Source: Phaeoceros laevis (Eukaryota; Anthocerotophyta; Anthocerotopsida; Notothyladales). Taken from it: a stretch of 64,000 nt of DNA. The stretch's first letter is position 1; every line of letters starts with the position of its first letter. The stretch lies in the NCBI GenBank assembly GCA_049999765.1, contig JBNGIQ010009451.1:128921-192920 (forward strand), given 5' to 3'. A model generated the notes under the pieces. That model was given only the letters and a program-made list of their open reading frames with translations, searched no databases and had not been told where the DNA came from. Below are positions 9,180 through 19,532 of the stretch, one piece after another. A program made the translations under genes and the position numbers.

Positions 9180-12100
9180 CTACCAATAGCCCCCACATGA
9201 ACATTTCCCCTCCTTGAAGACATGGAACCGACTTGCGTCCCGGCAAATGATAGTTCGCTTTTCTACTTGAGATATGTAAGCTGTTGCTGTGTGACAATCC
9301 ATGCATACTCGCAGATTTTTCACAATTCGTATGGTTGTCCCGTCAGGTGTCTTATTCAGGGCATATGCGATAGCCAATTTCTCACTGTGCCCACACAGGT
9401 CAGCTTCCTTCTCTTCAACAGATATGTCCCGCAAGGATGAGTGCAGGTGGGGCACATACCCTTCCTTTTTCATTTTGGGGACTAGCTGTTCCAGCCTTGC
9501 ATAGATGCCCTCACTCTCAGAATGCTTCTTGTCCCCAACACCAAACGTATGCACTACTCCACCCAAATCAGTCCACCAGCTCTGCCCTGGCTTCTTCCAC
9601 GCCCCTAATTTCTTTCTCCTTGCCTGCATCTCGTTTGCTGACTCCCACATCTTAGCGCTTGCATAAATATTGGACATCAACACGTAAGATGCAGCATCTC
9701 TTTCGTCCACTCTCACTGCCCCCTCAAATGCCTGTTGCCCAATCTCGACGTTCTTCCACTTCCAACAAGCGCCTAACAAAGTATGCCACACTACATCAGT
9801 GGCTGGGAAAGGCATGGTCTTCGCCATCTGTAATGCCTCTTTCACATAACCTGCACGCCCTAGAAGATCCATCATGCATGTAAAGTGCTCTACGGTAGCA
9901 CTGATGCCATACTCTGCCCTCATCACCTCAAAATACTCTCGGCCTTTGTCCACTAGGCCCACATGACTGCAAACAGTCAACACGCTAAGAAAGGCTATGC
10001 CATCAGGCTGTAGGCCTTCGACTCTCATCCTGTCAAGCAAGTCAAACACTAGATCACTATCTCCTTGGTGGGCATATCCATTGAGCAGTGCACCCCAAGC
10101 CTCAACACTTCTTTCATGCAGTGAATCAAACACCCGTTGTGAATCACACATGCTCCCACATTTTGCATACATGTTCACCAGTGCTGCTCCCACAGCCAGA
10201 TCAACTTGCATTCCTTTTTCCTCAATCTCTGCATGCAGCTGCTTCCCAAGAGGCAGAGCTGCTACAGCTGCACATGCATGCAGCAAGCATACATATGTAG
10301 CAGAACTGGGTGGAATAAGGCCTTCGAGTCGCATACTGCTGTAAAGAGTTAGGGCCTCCTGACACATTCCGTGCTGGACATAACCTCCAATCATTGCTGT
10401 CCATGTGACAACATCCCTGGTAGGAAGTGTGTCAAACACGCTGCGAGCATCCTCTAGGCTACCACACTTAGCGTACATGCTAACTAAGCTGCAAGCCAGA
10501 ACAATATCATCTCGCAGTCCTTTTTCTTCAATCTTTGCATGGAGCTGCTTTCCCTGAAGAAGGGCTCCTACACCTATGCTTGCACATGCCATCAGCAGGC
10601 ATGTATAGGTAACAGAATCTGGATGGCTCTGGCCTTCCTCTTGCATCCTCCTGTAAAGACTGAGGGCTTCCTGACCCATCCCTTGCTGGGCATACCCTGT
10701 AAGAATCGCATTCCATGCTACAACGTTCCTTGCTGGAAGGCTGTTAAACACTCTGCGGGCATCTGCTAAACTCCCGCACTTTGCGTACATGGTAACCAAG
10801 CTGCCACCTAGAATCACATCGTCTTGCAGTTCTCGTTCTTTCAGCTGTGCATGCAGCTGCTTTCCTTCATGTAGAGCTCCTACACCTACACTGGCACATG
10901 CTTGTAGCAAGCAGACATATGTAACAGAATTGGGCGAGAGGCCCTCGAGTTGCATGCTGCTGTAAAGACTAAGCGCTTCTTGACCCATCCCTTGCTGGGC
11001 ATAGCCTGAAATCATTGCAGTCCATGTCACAACATTCCTGGCTGGAAGTTTGTCAAAGATGTTGCGGGCATACCATACGCTACCGCACTTAGCATACATG
11101 TTAATCAAGCTGCAGGCCAGAACAACGTCGTCTCGCAGGCCTTTCTCTTCAATCTCGACATGGAGCTGCTTGCCCTGAAGAAGAGCTCCTACGCCTACAC
11201 TTGCACATGCCTGTAGCAGGCATACGTAAGTGACAGAATCTGGAATGCACAAGCCTTCCTCTTGCATCTTCCTGTAGAGACTGAGAGCTTCCTGACCCAT
11301 CCCCTGTTGAGCGTACCCTCCAAGAATAGCATTCCATGCTACAACGTTCCTTACTGCTGGAAGTCCGTCAAACACTCCACGAGCATCCTTCAAGCTGCCG
11401 CACTTTGCATACATATTAACCAAGCTACCACCTAGTGCCACATCCCCTTGCAACCCTCGTTCTTTGATCTGTGTATGCAGCTGCTTCCCCGCTTTAATGG
11501 CTCCAACACCAACGCTGGCACATGCCTGCAGAAGGCATACATATGTAACAGAATTAGGAAGAACGAGGCCTTCGAGTTGCATACTGTCGTAAAGACTAAG
11601 GGCTTCAGCACCCATTCCTCGCTGGGCATAACCTGCAATCATTGCGGTCCATGTGACTACATTCCTGGCTGGGAGGCTGTCAAACACTCTGCGGGCATCC
11701 TCTAAGCTTCTGCACTTCGCGTACATATCAACCAGACCGTTCTGGACAAAAATATCTGGCTTTCCTGGGCTGGCAAGAATGTGTGCATGCACATCCTTAC
11801 CGGCCACTAGATCTTCCGCAGCTGCACATGCTTTCAGAACTGCTACATAGATACGGTTGGTGGGCTCAATGGCGTTTGAATCACGCATCCTTCGATAAAG
11901 TCGTATAGCCTCGGCAGCCTCTCCATGTCTAGCGTAGGCGAAAATGATGGTAGCCCAATTATAAGTGTCCGGTGTAGAGACTTTGGTAAATACCCGCATT
12001 GCTTCCTCCAGCTTCCCATGCGAGGCGTACAGACTGATCAGGTGGGTGGCCAGGAATGCGTCTCCGTCATACCCGCTTTTGGTAGTGAGGTCATGGATGC

Positions 12101-12584
12101 GTCTGCCCAAAGCCAGGTCCTTGTGCGAGATGCACCACTTGAGGACGCAAAAGAACAGATTATTATGTACATGGCGTCCTCGCTGCACCAGTGAATCCAA
12201 CGCATCCACAGCGTCAGGAATTCGTCCATCGTCACATAGTTTCCTGCACATTTCGACCTCCAAATTACGCTCATGTTTCGCAAATTCAGCTTGCCGTTGA
12301 ATTGAAGAGGCGGGCTTCTTGCTCACAGCGTCCAAACTGGCTAGCTCCGAGTCCACCCCAGTAAGCTTGCGCCGGTTGTCGAGCCACAGAGCGATCTTCG
12401 AGTTCTCGTGCCTAAAATCAGGATGCTGAGGACCCGGGTTGCTCCGTCTGTTGTCCCACCACTGTGGCGGATTTGCAAAAAAAGGTTCCCATGAAGCCTC
12501 CTGCAGCTCTTCTGGAGGCACTCTACCCAATCCATAGCATCCAGGACTTTTGGCACAGCACACCTGTACTGCTGGGGGGCTCAT
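9180..12584 (-). CDS. PLS-class PPR protein with intact DYW editing domain
   Basis: 1134 residues, intronless, ATG at 12584. Predicted organellar RNA-editing factor. Order: a short N-terminus; a PDF-like motif at about residues 24-86 (SWEPFFANP, WWDNRR, HPDFRH, ALWLDN); about nine PLS triplets; E and E+; DYW at the end. The DYW domain is complete: PG-box-like GYVPHLHSSL, CGHSEKLA (the HxE zinc/catalytic part), CMDCH (CxxC) and the end CSCGGYW, with G-Y-W a common variant of D-Y-W. Of the four close paralogs here (5.5, 9.2, 25.8 and 33.7 kb) it is the only one whose deaminase reads through. Its 5' flank resembles that of the 5.5-kb gene, so the duplication included upstream DNA. A one-base deletion upstream of the ATG interrupts an N-terminal extension that is open in the 25.8-kb copy. 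Confidence 0.92.
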   Translation of the reverse strand: MSPPAVQVCCAKSPGCYGLGRVPPEELQEASWEPFFANPPQWWDNRRSNPGPQHPDFRHENSKIALWLDNRRKLTGVDSELASLDAVSKKPASSIQRQAEFAKHERNLEVEMCRKLCDDGRIPDAVDALDSLVQRGRHVHNNLFFCVLKWCISHKDLALGRRIHDLTTKSGYDGDAFLATHLISLYASHGKLEEAMRVFTKVSTPDTYNWATIIFAYARHGEAAEAIRLYRRMRDSNAIEPTNRIYVAVLKACAAAEDLVAGKDVHAHILASPGKPDIFVQNGLVDMYAKCRSLEDARRVFDSLPARNVVTWTAMIAGYAQRGMGAEALSLYDSMQLEGLVLPNSVTYVCLLQACASVGVGAIKAGKQLHTQIKERGLQGDVALGGSLVNMYAKCGSLKDARGVFDGLPAVRNVVAWNAILGGYAQQGMGQEALSLYRKMQEEGLCIPDSVTYVCLLQACASVGVGALLQGKQLHVEIEEKGLRDDVVLACSLINMYAKCGSVWYARNIFDKLPARNVVTWTAMISGYAQQGMGQEALSLYSSMQLEGLSPNSVTYVCLLQACASVGVGALHEGKQLHAQLKERELQDDVILGGSLVTMYAKCGSLADARRVFNSLPARNVVAWNAILTGYAQQGMGQEALSLYRRMQEEGQSHPDSVTYTCLLMACASIGVGALLQGKQLHAKIEEKGLRDDIVLACSLVSMYAKCGSLEDARSVFDTLPTRDVVTWTAMIGGYVQHGMCQEALTLYSSMRLEGLIPPSSATYVCLLHACAAVAALPLGKQLHAEIEEKGMQVDLAVGAALVNMYAKCGSMCDSQRVFDSLHERSVEAWGALLNGYAHQGDSDLVFDLLDRMRVEGLQPDGIAFLSVLTVCSHVGLVDKGREYFEVMRAEYGISATVEHFTCMMDLLGRAGYVKEALQMAKTMPFPATDVVWHTLLGACWKWKNVEIGQQAFEGAVRVDERDAASYVLMSNIYASAKMWESANEMQARRKKLGAWKKPGQSWWTDLGGVVHTFGVGDKKHSESEGIYARLEQLVPKMKKEGYVPHLHSSLRDISVEEKEADLCGHSEKLAIAYALNKTPDGTTIRIVKNLRVCMDCHTATAYISQVEKRTIICRDASRFHVFKEGKCSCGGYW

Positions 12585-13066
12585 CAGAGCTCCAAAGCCA
12601 CGAGTCTCAGGCAGTAGCCTTGCATGCGCTGCCTTAGCGCGGGGGATTCAGGGGCAACCACATAGCCAAGGCCGCTTGAAATCCGGTCCGGCGGATGCCA
12701 GCCGAGCTGAGTGCCTCACTCGTCTTCATGTCTTTCTGGCCCGCAGAAGTCGTGTCCCATATGCCACTGCAGGCATGGAAGAGGGCAGCCCGGCTCCTCA
12801 TTCCTACCCTGCATGCCCTTGCACCTGTCCACAGCCCTCTCAGTAGAGCCTGTTGTTGTAGAAAACCTCTACGTACCCAGACAGACTGCTGCAGCCTGCA
12901 GCTCGTCTCAAGAGGCGTTTCTTCGTCTCTCCGGTCGTGGTGTAGCTGGTAAGCCGGAAATCCAGGCTGGCCAAGGAGGATCCTCACGACTGAATGTGGA
13001 AGCGATGGGGGAGAGGGGGAGTACCGGAAGCTAGCGAACAATCACCAACAGCTTCACGAACAATCT

Positions 13067-16000
13067 CTAGACAGACTCATCATCCTTGAATACGCAAATT
13101 CGATTTCCGTTTGTAATTGTCAAATCCCTGTCTAGTTGGCTAGCCAGCTGCTCTGTGGGAGCGTTGAAGCTTTCGCACAAGTATGCCACATTTTCGACCA
13201 TCGGGAGTGGTTCTCCAGCCACTTTCTCGAGGTGCACCAGCTTCTCCGGACGACCAAATAAGGACCAATTTTCTACACTCTCTCTCACAGCACGCAGTAT
13301 ATGACAGTGTGTTCGCGGGGCATGCCCTGCCTTCAGCACTGAGGTTGCATTTCTTAACAGCTCATACAGTTGGCTGTGCTGGGGGTGACCGCGGTCTCGC
13401 GACACAAACGTATGTAATTCGAGCCCATGCTCAATCCAGCTCTGGCCAGGTTTCTTCCATACAACTTGCTTTTCTCTCAACTTTGCCAACTCGTTTGCAC
13501 GGTCCACAAGACCAGCATCTGTGTAAATGTTGGACATCAACACATATGAGGCGGCATATTGTGGGTCTAGCTGGACAGCAGAACGAAAGACCTCTTCTGC
13601 CAATTCTACTTCACCATGCTTCTGATACGCACCCAACAAACACATCATCATCTCCATGTTAGGTTGCATTGGCATTGTCGACACCAACTCTTTAATGCTT
13701 TGAAAGCACCCTGCACGCCCAAAGAGGTCTGCCATGCAAACATAATGCTCAATCTCTGGAGTTATGCCATGATCTCTGGCCATGGACTGGAAGTACTCCG
13801 CACCCTCGTCCAGCAGCCCAGCATGACTGCATGCAGACAGAAGTGAAAGGAATGTGACCTTATCTGGTTTTGTACCCATCAGCTGCATTTTTTCATAACA
13901 CTGCATGCTTGCCGTGCAGTCCCCTTCCCGGGCATAAGCAGAAATTAACGCATTCCACGACACCACATCAGTCTCAGACAGTTCATCAAAAATAGTCTGG
14001 GCATCCACCTTGCTTGCACATCGCCCAAATGCACTGATCAGAGTGTTTCCAAGAAGTGGACTTAAATCATGGCCACCAGATACCAGAGTGTGATGCAGCT
14101 GCCTTAGAATGCCCAAGCTTCCTGCGTTGCTGCATGCTTGCATAATGCACACAAGTGTCACCTCATCCTGACCGACGCCTTCTTGTTGCATTTGCCTATA
14201 CAGCTGTAAAGCCTTCTCTGGTTGGCCTTGCTCCACATACGCTACAAGCATGGAATTTGATGATACCACATCCCTCTCTAATAAACCATCAAACACCATG
14301 TTTGCATCAGCCATGCTCCCACACTTCCCGTACATACTAATAAGGGTGTTACCTACAAATACATCGGCATCGTAGCCAGCGTTGGAGGCACTGAAATGTA
14401 GTGCTTTTCCCTTTCCTAGAGACTGTACTTTGGTGGATTGGCCATTCACCATAACCATTTCTTCCTTATCTGCGAGCATGCTACATGCTTGGATAGTGCT
14501 TACAAAGGTCCGATTGTCTGGAGTCACGGATTCGTCTAGCATTTGCTCATACAAGTGCAGAACCTTTTCTGCTTCATGCTGCTCAACATAAGCCGCAAGT
14601 ATTGCATTCCATGACACCACATCACGCTCAGGCAGTCCGTCAAACACATTTTGTGCATGCACAATACTCCCACACTTACCGTACATACTTACAAGAGTGT
14701 TACCCACAAAAACATTTGACGTGTAGCCCTTCCTCCAGGCATCAGCATGGATAGCAGCCCCCATTATCAGGGATCTTATTTTTGTTGGCCATCCATTAGC
14801 TAGAGTGTCCTTTTCTTCATTAGCGAGCATGCCGCATGCTTGCGCTGTGCTCACTAATGTTCGATTGTCTGGACTCACACCTTTCTCCCGCATTTCTTCA
14901 TACAGCTGCAAAGCTTTCTCTGCTTCGCCCTGCTCTACATATGCTGCAAGCATTGCATTCCACGATACAACGTCCTGCACCAAGAACCTACCGAACACCT
15001 CCCATGCATCTGAAGTGCTCCCACACTTTCCATACATACTGACAAGAGTGTTCCCAACAAAGACATCTGAATCTAGGCCTGCCCTGTGAATGTCAGCATG
15101 CAGTACCTTTCCTGTTCCAAGGGACGTCACCCTCGTCAACTTCTTATCCAGCAACACCCTTTCTTCCTTCTCTGTAAGGATGCAACATGCTTGGAGCGTG
15201 CTTACAAAGACACGACTGTTTGGACTGATGCCCTCACTGCGCATTTGCTCATACAGCTGCAAAGCCTTCTCTGCTTGGCTATGCTCGACATAAGCCATCA
15301 GCAATGCATTCCATGTGACCACATCTCGCTGAGCCAACCCATCAAACACAGTTTGTGCCGAAATGATGTTCCTAAACTTCCCATACATACTAACAAGGGT
15401 GTTACCAACATAGACATCTGTCCCGTACCCCTTACTCAGAGCATCAGCATGTATTGCCTCCCCCAGTTTAAGGGACTTCGATCTGGTGCAACCATTCCCC
15501 CTCGTATTATCTGCTTCCTTCTCTGCAACCAAGCCACATGCTTGCAGTGCACTCACGAAGGTGCGATTGTCTGGACTCATGCCTTCATCCTGCATCCGTT
15601 GATAAAGCTGCAATGTTTTCTCTGCTTGGCGCTGCTCAACATATGCAGCAAGCATGAGATTCCAGGATACCACATTGCGCTGGGGGAAGGCATCAAATAC
15701 ATCCTGTGCATCTGCAGTGCTCCCACATTTTCTGTACATGCTGATCAGGCTGCAGCCAACATAAGCATCCAACTTATAGCCACTTCTGCAAACATTGGCA
15801 TTTATCACTTTGCCAATTTTGAGGGCCATAAGTTTTACATGTTGTCTATCGACCATAACAGGCTCTTCCTGGTCTGCAAGCATGCTACAGGCTTGGACTG
15901 CACTCACAAACGAGCGACTGTCAGGGCTCACACCTTGTGCTTCCATCTGTTCGTAAAGCTTCAAAGCCACATCTGGTTGGCCCTGCTCAAGATGCATGGC

Positions 16001-17956
16001 AAGCATCAGATTCCACGACACCACATCACGCATGGGCAACCCATCAAATATTCTCTGGGCAATTTCAAAGCTCCCGCACTTTCCGTACATATCAAGGAGG
16101 GCATTGCCAACAAAGACGTCTGAGTCATAACCCTTACTGCGAGCATCAACATGGATTCCTGCCCCCTTTGCAAGATAATTCAATTTGGCTGATTGCCCAC
16201 TGTCATTGACATCTTCTTCCATATCAGCGAGCATGCCACAAGACTGCAGTGCACTCACAAAGGTCCAAGCATCTGAACTCACTTGTTTTTCCTGCATCTG
16301 CTCATACAGCTGCAAAGCCTTCTCACCATGGCCCAACTCCACATATGCCGCAAGCATCGAATTCCATGACACCACATCCCGAGTGGACAATCCATCGAAC
16401 ACATTGCGTGCATCCACAATTTTCCCACACTTCCCATACATGCGTAGCAGACTGTTGCCAACAAAGACATCTGACGAACAGCCCCTCGCACAAACATCAG
16501 TATGTATTGCCTTCCCCTTCTCAAGGGACTTCACTTTCGTGCACTGCCCATCCAGGATGACACCTTCTTCCTTGTCTGCCAGCATCCCACATGACTGCAG
16601 AGCGCTCACAAAGGTCCAAGCATCTGGCCTCACACCATCATGTAGCATTTGTTCATACAGTTGCAAAGCCTGGTCGGCCTGGCCCTGCTCAACGTATGCT
16701 GCAAGCATGGCGTTCCATGACACCACATCAGGATGCAATATACCATCAAATGCAGTCTGAGCATCCTCAATGCTCCCACACTTCCCATACATACTGATGA
16801 GGATGCTACCAACAAAGACATCTGAATGGTATCCCTTCTTGCGGGCGTCAGCATGTAATGCCTGTCCCTTTTCAAGAGAGATAACTTTGGTGGATCGCCC
16901 CCCTTTGAGAACCGCCTTTTCTTTTTCTGCAAGCATACGGCATGCTTGGAGGACACTCACAAAGGTTCGGTCATTTGGACTTACACCTTCCGCTTGCATC
17001 TGTTCATACAATTTAATAGCTTTCTCTGCTTGGCCATGCTCAACATATGCCGTAAGCATTGAAGTCCATGACACAACGTCCCGCTTGGACAATCCACTGA
17101 ACACATTCTGTGCGTCTTCAATGCACCGACATTTCCTGTACATGTCGACCATACAGGTACCTACAAACAAGTCAGTTTCATACCCATATCTTACAACATC
17201 TGCCTGAATCCGCCTGGCCTCTTCCAAGTCAGCTATGCTGCCACAGGCTCTGAGAAGGCTAACAAACGTATATGCGTTTGGTGGCACATCTTCTTTCAGC
17301 ATGTCCTGGTACATTTTCAGCGCTTCCCTACCTCGTCCAGCAGTGGCATACCCAGAAATTACAGATGTCCAGCAAAAAACGTTACGATGGGGTAACCTGT
17401 AGAACACCTGAAGAGCCTCTTCAAGACCACCGCATTTTATCAACGTGTTCACTATGTCTTCGCCAAGAAATTTGGCGGACTCCAGACCATGTTGGGTCAG
17501 ATGAGCATGCACTCGCTGAGCATGGAAAAGAGATTTTCTTTTGGTACAAGCCTTCAAGAGAGACCTATACATGTTCACTGAAGGAACAGTGCCCTGCTGG
17601 TCCATGCTGGACACAATATCCAGTGCCTTATCCAACTGTCCCTGGTCGCACATACTCCGAAGTTCATCACCCAAGCTACAAGACTGGACGGGTGAAGGCA
17701 CTCGCACTGCCCTCAAGTCAAATCGAGACGGGGCACCCAGCGTGGAAAGCTGACAATTCACCCGCATGGGCTTGTGCTGCTTGCTGCACCAGGGCTGTTC
17801 CCCTAACCTCTTGTGCCCAAAATCTAGGTGCCAGACGCATCTGTGCAAACAACCTGTCAGGAAGACTGCATCCCAAGCAACAGACTCTGCAAGGCATCCA
17901 CATAGTGTTGAAGTTGTGGATGTGAGCATCCCTGTGCCAGCCTGTCGCCCCACCAT
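13067..17956 (-). CDS. Giant PLS-class PPR protein with degenerate DYW domain
   Basis: About 1629 residues from the ATG at 17956, intronless, far longer than usual PPR proteins (500-1000). The N-terminal 60-70 residues could be an organellar presequence. The body holds PLS repeats with SMYGKCGSI..AQNVFDGL and DVVSWN.ML.AYVEQ cores. Eight units of about 117 residues each carry a roughly 15-residue Lys/Glu-rich insert (type ADKEEGVILDGQ.TKVKSL) just before the G.AIHAD part of the motif. E and E+ are intact (WKKPGQSW). The DYW part is recognisable but damaged: HSEKL is replaced by RPEKL, the CxxC is gone and the end is FKDDESV. It should therefore not be an active deaminase, though RNA binding may persist. 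It lacks the PDF-like motif and belongs to another family than its neighbours. Confidence 0.88.
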   Translation of the reverse strand: MVGRQAGTGMLTSTTSTLCGCLAESVAWDAVFLTGCLHRCVWHLDFGHKRLGEQPWCSKQHKPMRVNCQLSTLGAPSRFDLRAVRVPSPVQSCSLGDELRSMCDQGQLDKALDIVSSMDQQGTVPSVNMYRSLLKACTKRKSLFHAQRVHAHLTQHGLESAKFLGEDIVNTLIKCGGLEEALQVFYRLPHRNVFCWTSVISGYATAGRGREALKMYQDMLKEDVPPNAYTFVSLLRACGSIADLEEARRIQADVVRYGYETDLFVGTCMVDMYRKCRCIEDAQNVFSGLSKRDVVSWTSMLTAYVEHGQAEKAIKLYEQMQAEGVSPNDRTFVSVLQACRMLAEKEKAVLKGGRSTKVISLEKGQALHADARKKGYHSDVFVGSILISMYGKCGSIEDAQTAFDGILHPDVVSWNAMLAAYVEQGQADQALQLYEQMLHDGVRPDAWTFVSALQSCGMLADKEEGVILDGQCTKVKSLEKGKAIHTDVCARGCSSDVFVGNSLLRMYGKCGKIVDARNVFDGLSTRDVVSWNSMLAAYVELGHGEKALQLYEQMQEKQVSSDAWTFVSALQSCGMLADMEEDVNDSGQSAKLNYLAKGAGIHVDARSKGYDSDVFVGNALLDMYGKCGSFEIAQRIFDGLPMRDVVSWNLMLAMHLEQGQPDVALKLYEQMEAQGVSPDSRSFVSAVQACSMLADQEEPVMVDRQHVKLMALKIGKVINANVCRSGYKLDAYVGCSLISMYRKCGSTADAQDVFDAFPQRNVVSWNLMLAAYVEQRQAEKTLQLYQRMQDEGMSPDNRTFVSALQACGLVAEKEADNTRGNGCTRSKSLKLGEAIHADALSKGYGTDVYVGNTLVSMYGKFRNIISAQTVFDGLAQRDVVTWNALLMAYVEHSQAEKALQLYEQMRSEGISPNSRVFVSTLQACCILTEKEERVLLDKKLTRVTSLGTGKVLHADIHRAGLDSDVFVGNTLVSMYGKCGSTSDAWEVFGRFLVQDVVSWNAMLAAYVEQGEAEKALQLYEEMREKGVSPDNRTLVSTAQACGMLANEEKDTLANGWPTKIRSLIMGAAIHADAWRKGYTSNVFVGNTLVSMYGKCGSIVHAQNVFDGLPERDVVSWNAILAAYVEQHEAEKVLHLYEQMLDESVTPDNRTFVSTIQACSMLADKEEMVMVNGQSTKVQSLGKGKALHFSASNAGYDADVFVGNTLISMYGKCGSMADANMVFDGLLERDVVSSNSMLVAYVEQGQPEKALQLYRQMQQEGVGQDEVTLVCIMQACSNAGSLGILRQLHHTLVSGGHDLSPLLGNTLISAFGRCASKVDAQTIFDELSETDVVSWNALISAYAREGDCTASMQCYEKMQLMGTKPDKVTFLSLLSACSHAGLLDEGAEYFQSMARDHGITPEIEHYVCMADLFGRAGCFQSIKELVSTMPMQPNMEMMMCLLGAYQKHGEVELAEEVFRSAVQLDPQYAASYVLMSNIYTDAGLVDRANELAKLREKQVVWKKPGQSWIEHGLELHTFVSRDRGHPQHSQLYELLRNATSVLKAGHAPRTHCHILRAVRESVENWSLFGRPEKLVHLEKVAGEPLPMVENVAYLCESFNAPTEQLASQLDRDLTITNGNRICVFKDDESV
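14400..17207 (-). repeat. Eight 351-bp coding units in the giant PPR gene
   Basis: The codons for the Lys/Glu-rich insert recur every 351 bp from about 16,870 down to about 14,413, giving eight units of 117 residues. A normal PLS triplet is about 102 residues, so the extra 15 is an insertion carried by every unit. The insertion must predate amplification of the units. Confidence 0.8.
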
Positions 17957-19532
17957 CCTGAACAAATTGCAAAGCAATGACTCCGCAGCTGCTCCTGTTT
18001 CTCCTCATGCTTGGCTACGAGCTGCAAATGCTCACATTGCCCAGCTGCTTGCCAGTAGACGACCAAGCACCTGGACAGATCGACTCCAAAAGCACCACTT
18101 ACGAGCTGGAATACCAGCCGAGCACATTCACACACTGGTTTGCCAACCATGCTCTTCCACGTCTGAGGACAGGGTAATGCCCGCAACCAAACTACATGCG
18201 CTGTCACGAATCTTCTTCATGGAAAGCGACCCCCCCCTTCCACCCCCTGTATTCCCGAATGACTGCCACCGGTGGCACTAAATTAGGAGACTCGTTTGAA
18301 ACTTCCAGTTTACAGCCCACCGAGGCATAAAGGATTATCCCGATCTCATAGCTGCTTGAGCGGATTGCAAACAGCCATATTTCCGATTACATCCACCTCA
18401 TGAACTGGCAGATAGGCTACTTCCAAGTTCCAATGCTTAGCAGTAATGCACCATATCTACTGTTCATTTGATGGGAGTGCGTTCCCGACAACAGTGGCGG
18501 TGTGGAACGTCATTGAGACGGGATGAAGAAGGTGCTGCGCAGCAACAGCTGCCACAAGAGGAAGGTCCTCCGGCAATTGTATATCTACTTTGGAACTTCT
18601 CATTGCCTCCAAGATCTGGAGGGAAGTTTCTGCAGATTTGTAGTCTAATCTATAATGGCGCTTCTTATCAGGCTATCTTTGCAGGCCTCTTGACTCTCTT
18701 GGATTGAGATGAAAGTCCAAGCGGTCCACTGAGCATCAGCATCTAGGCCTAGGTGACGCTGTGACCACTAATAAATATGATGAGATATCCACCATTGGAA
18801 AGTCATAAGTTGTCGTTTCGCAACTTTGGCTCATCACCTTTCTCGCCACTTGAGTTCTTTTTTATTCACTTTTAGGCGCGTATCTCTTCTCTGTGGGCAT
18901 CTACCTAGCGTTAGGGCGGGGCTATGACAACTCTCTTCGAAAACAGCGCCTGCTCGCTGGGCTCCTACTGTGCTAAGTGAGGGGGCGTAGCATCCTATTA
19001 GCCTATCTTCACTTGGCTTGCTTGTCAAAATTGCCCCTTCAAGGACTTCATTGCTTTCTGGTCTGTGCAAGGCGTTTACAACTTTACACATGCACAGCTC
19101 ATAGATGTGCACATGATATTTCCATGATGGGTTACTAAAATGTTGATTACGAGATTTGGTTAGGAAGGACTATGAGGCTTGCCAAGTCCCAAATGGGACG
19201 GCAGATCCTTGCAGGGTTAAGAAGCGCTTATTAGGCTGATGGGGCAACGAGGAAGGCTGCAAGAGACGGGAGATGCAAGAGCCGGGAGCCGGGGCTGACA
19301 TAGCCGGGAGCCGGGGCTGCACCTGTGGCAGCCTGATGAGCCGGGGGGCTCAGGCTGCATTGCGCAGGAGGGTGGCCAGGGCCGAGGTCGGCTGCGGAGG
19401 AAAGGAGCTGCTTGTGGTTGCGCAATGATGGCAGGGGAGGCGCAGGGATGGCGGCGACTTGGCTGGAGCGTTGGCTGACCCGGAGAGTGGGGCTGGCCAG
19501 CTCCAGGTTTTTCGAGTTGTAGCAACTGCACA
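17957..19532. other. Divergent intergenic region between giant PPR gene and HIRA
   Basis: No gene is supported here. It should hold both promoters and 5' leaders. A GC-rich two-copy tandem repeat (GCCGGGAGCCGGGGCTG at 19,281 and 19,303, 22-bp spacing) lies about 220 bp upstream of the HIRA ATG, with further GAGCCGGGG fragments nearby. The stretch 19,220-19,480 is purine- and GC-rich like a plant 5' leader. Confidence 0.45.

Noticed and set aside
15086-16123. 345-codon open frame on the plus strand
   Set aside because: Antisense to the giant PPR gene and periodic at 351 bp. No domain of its own.
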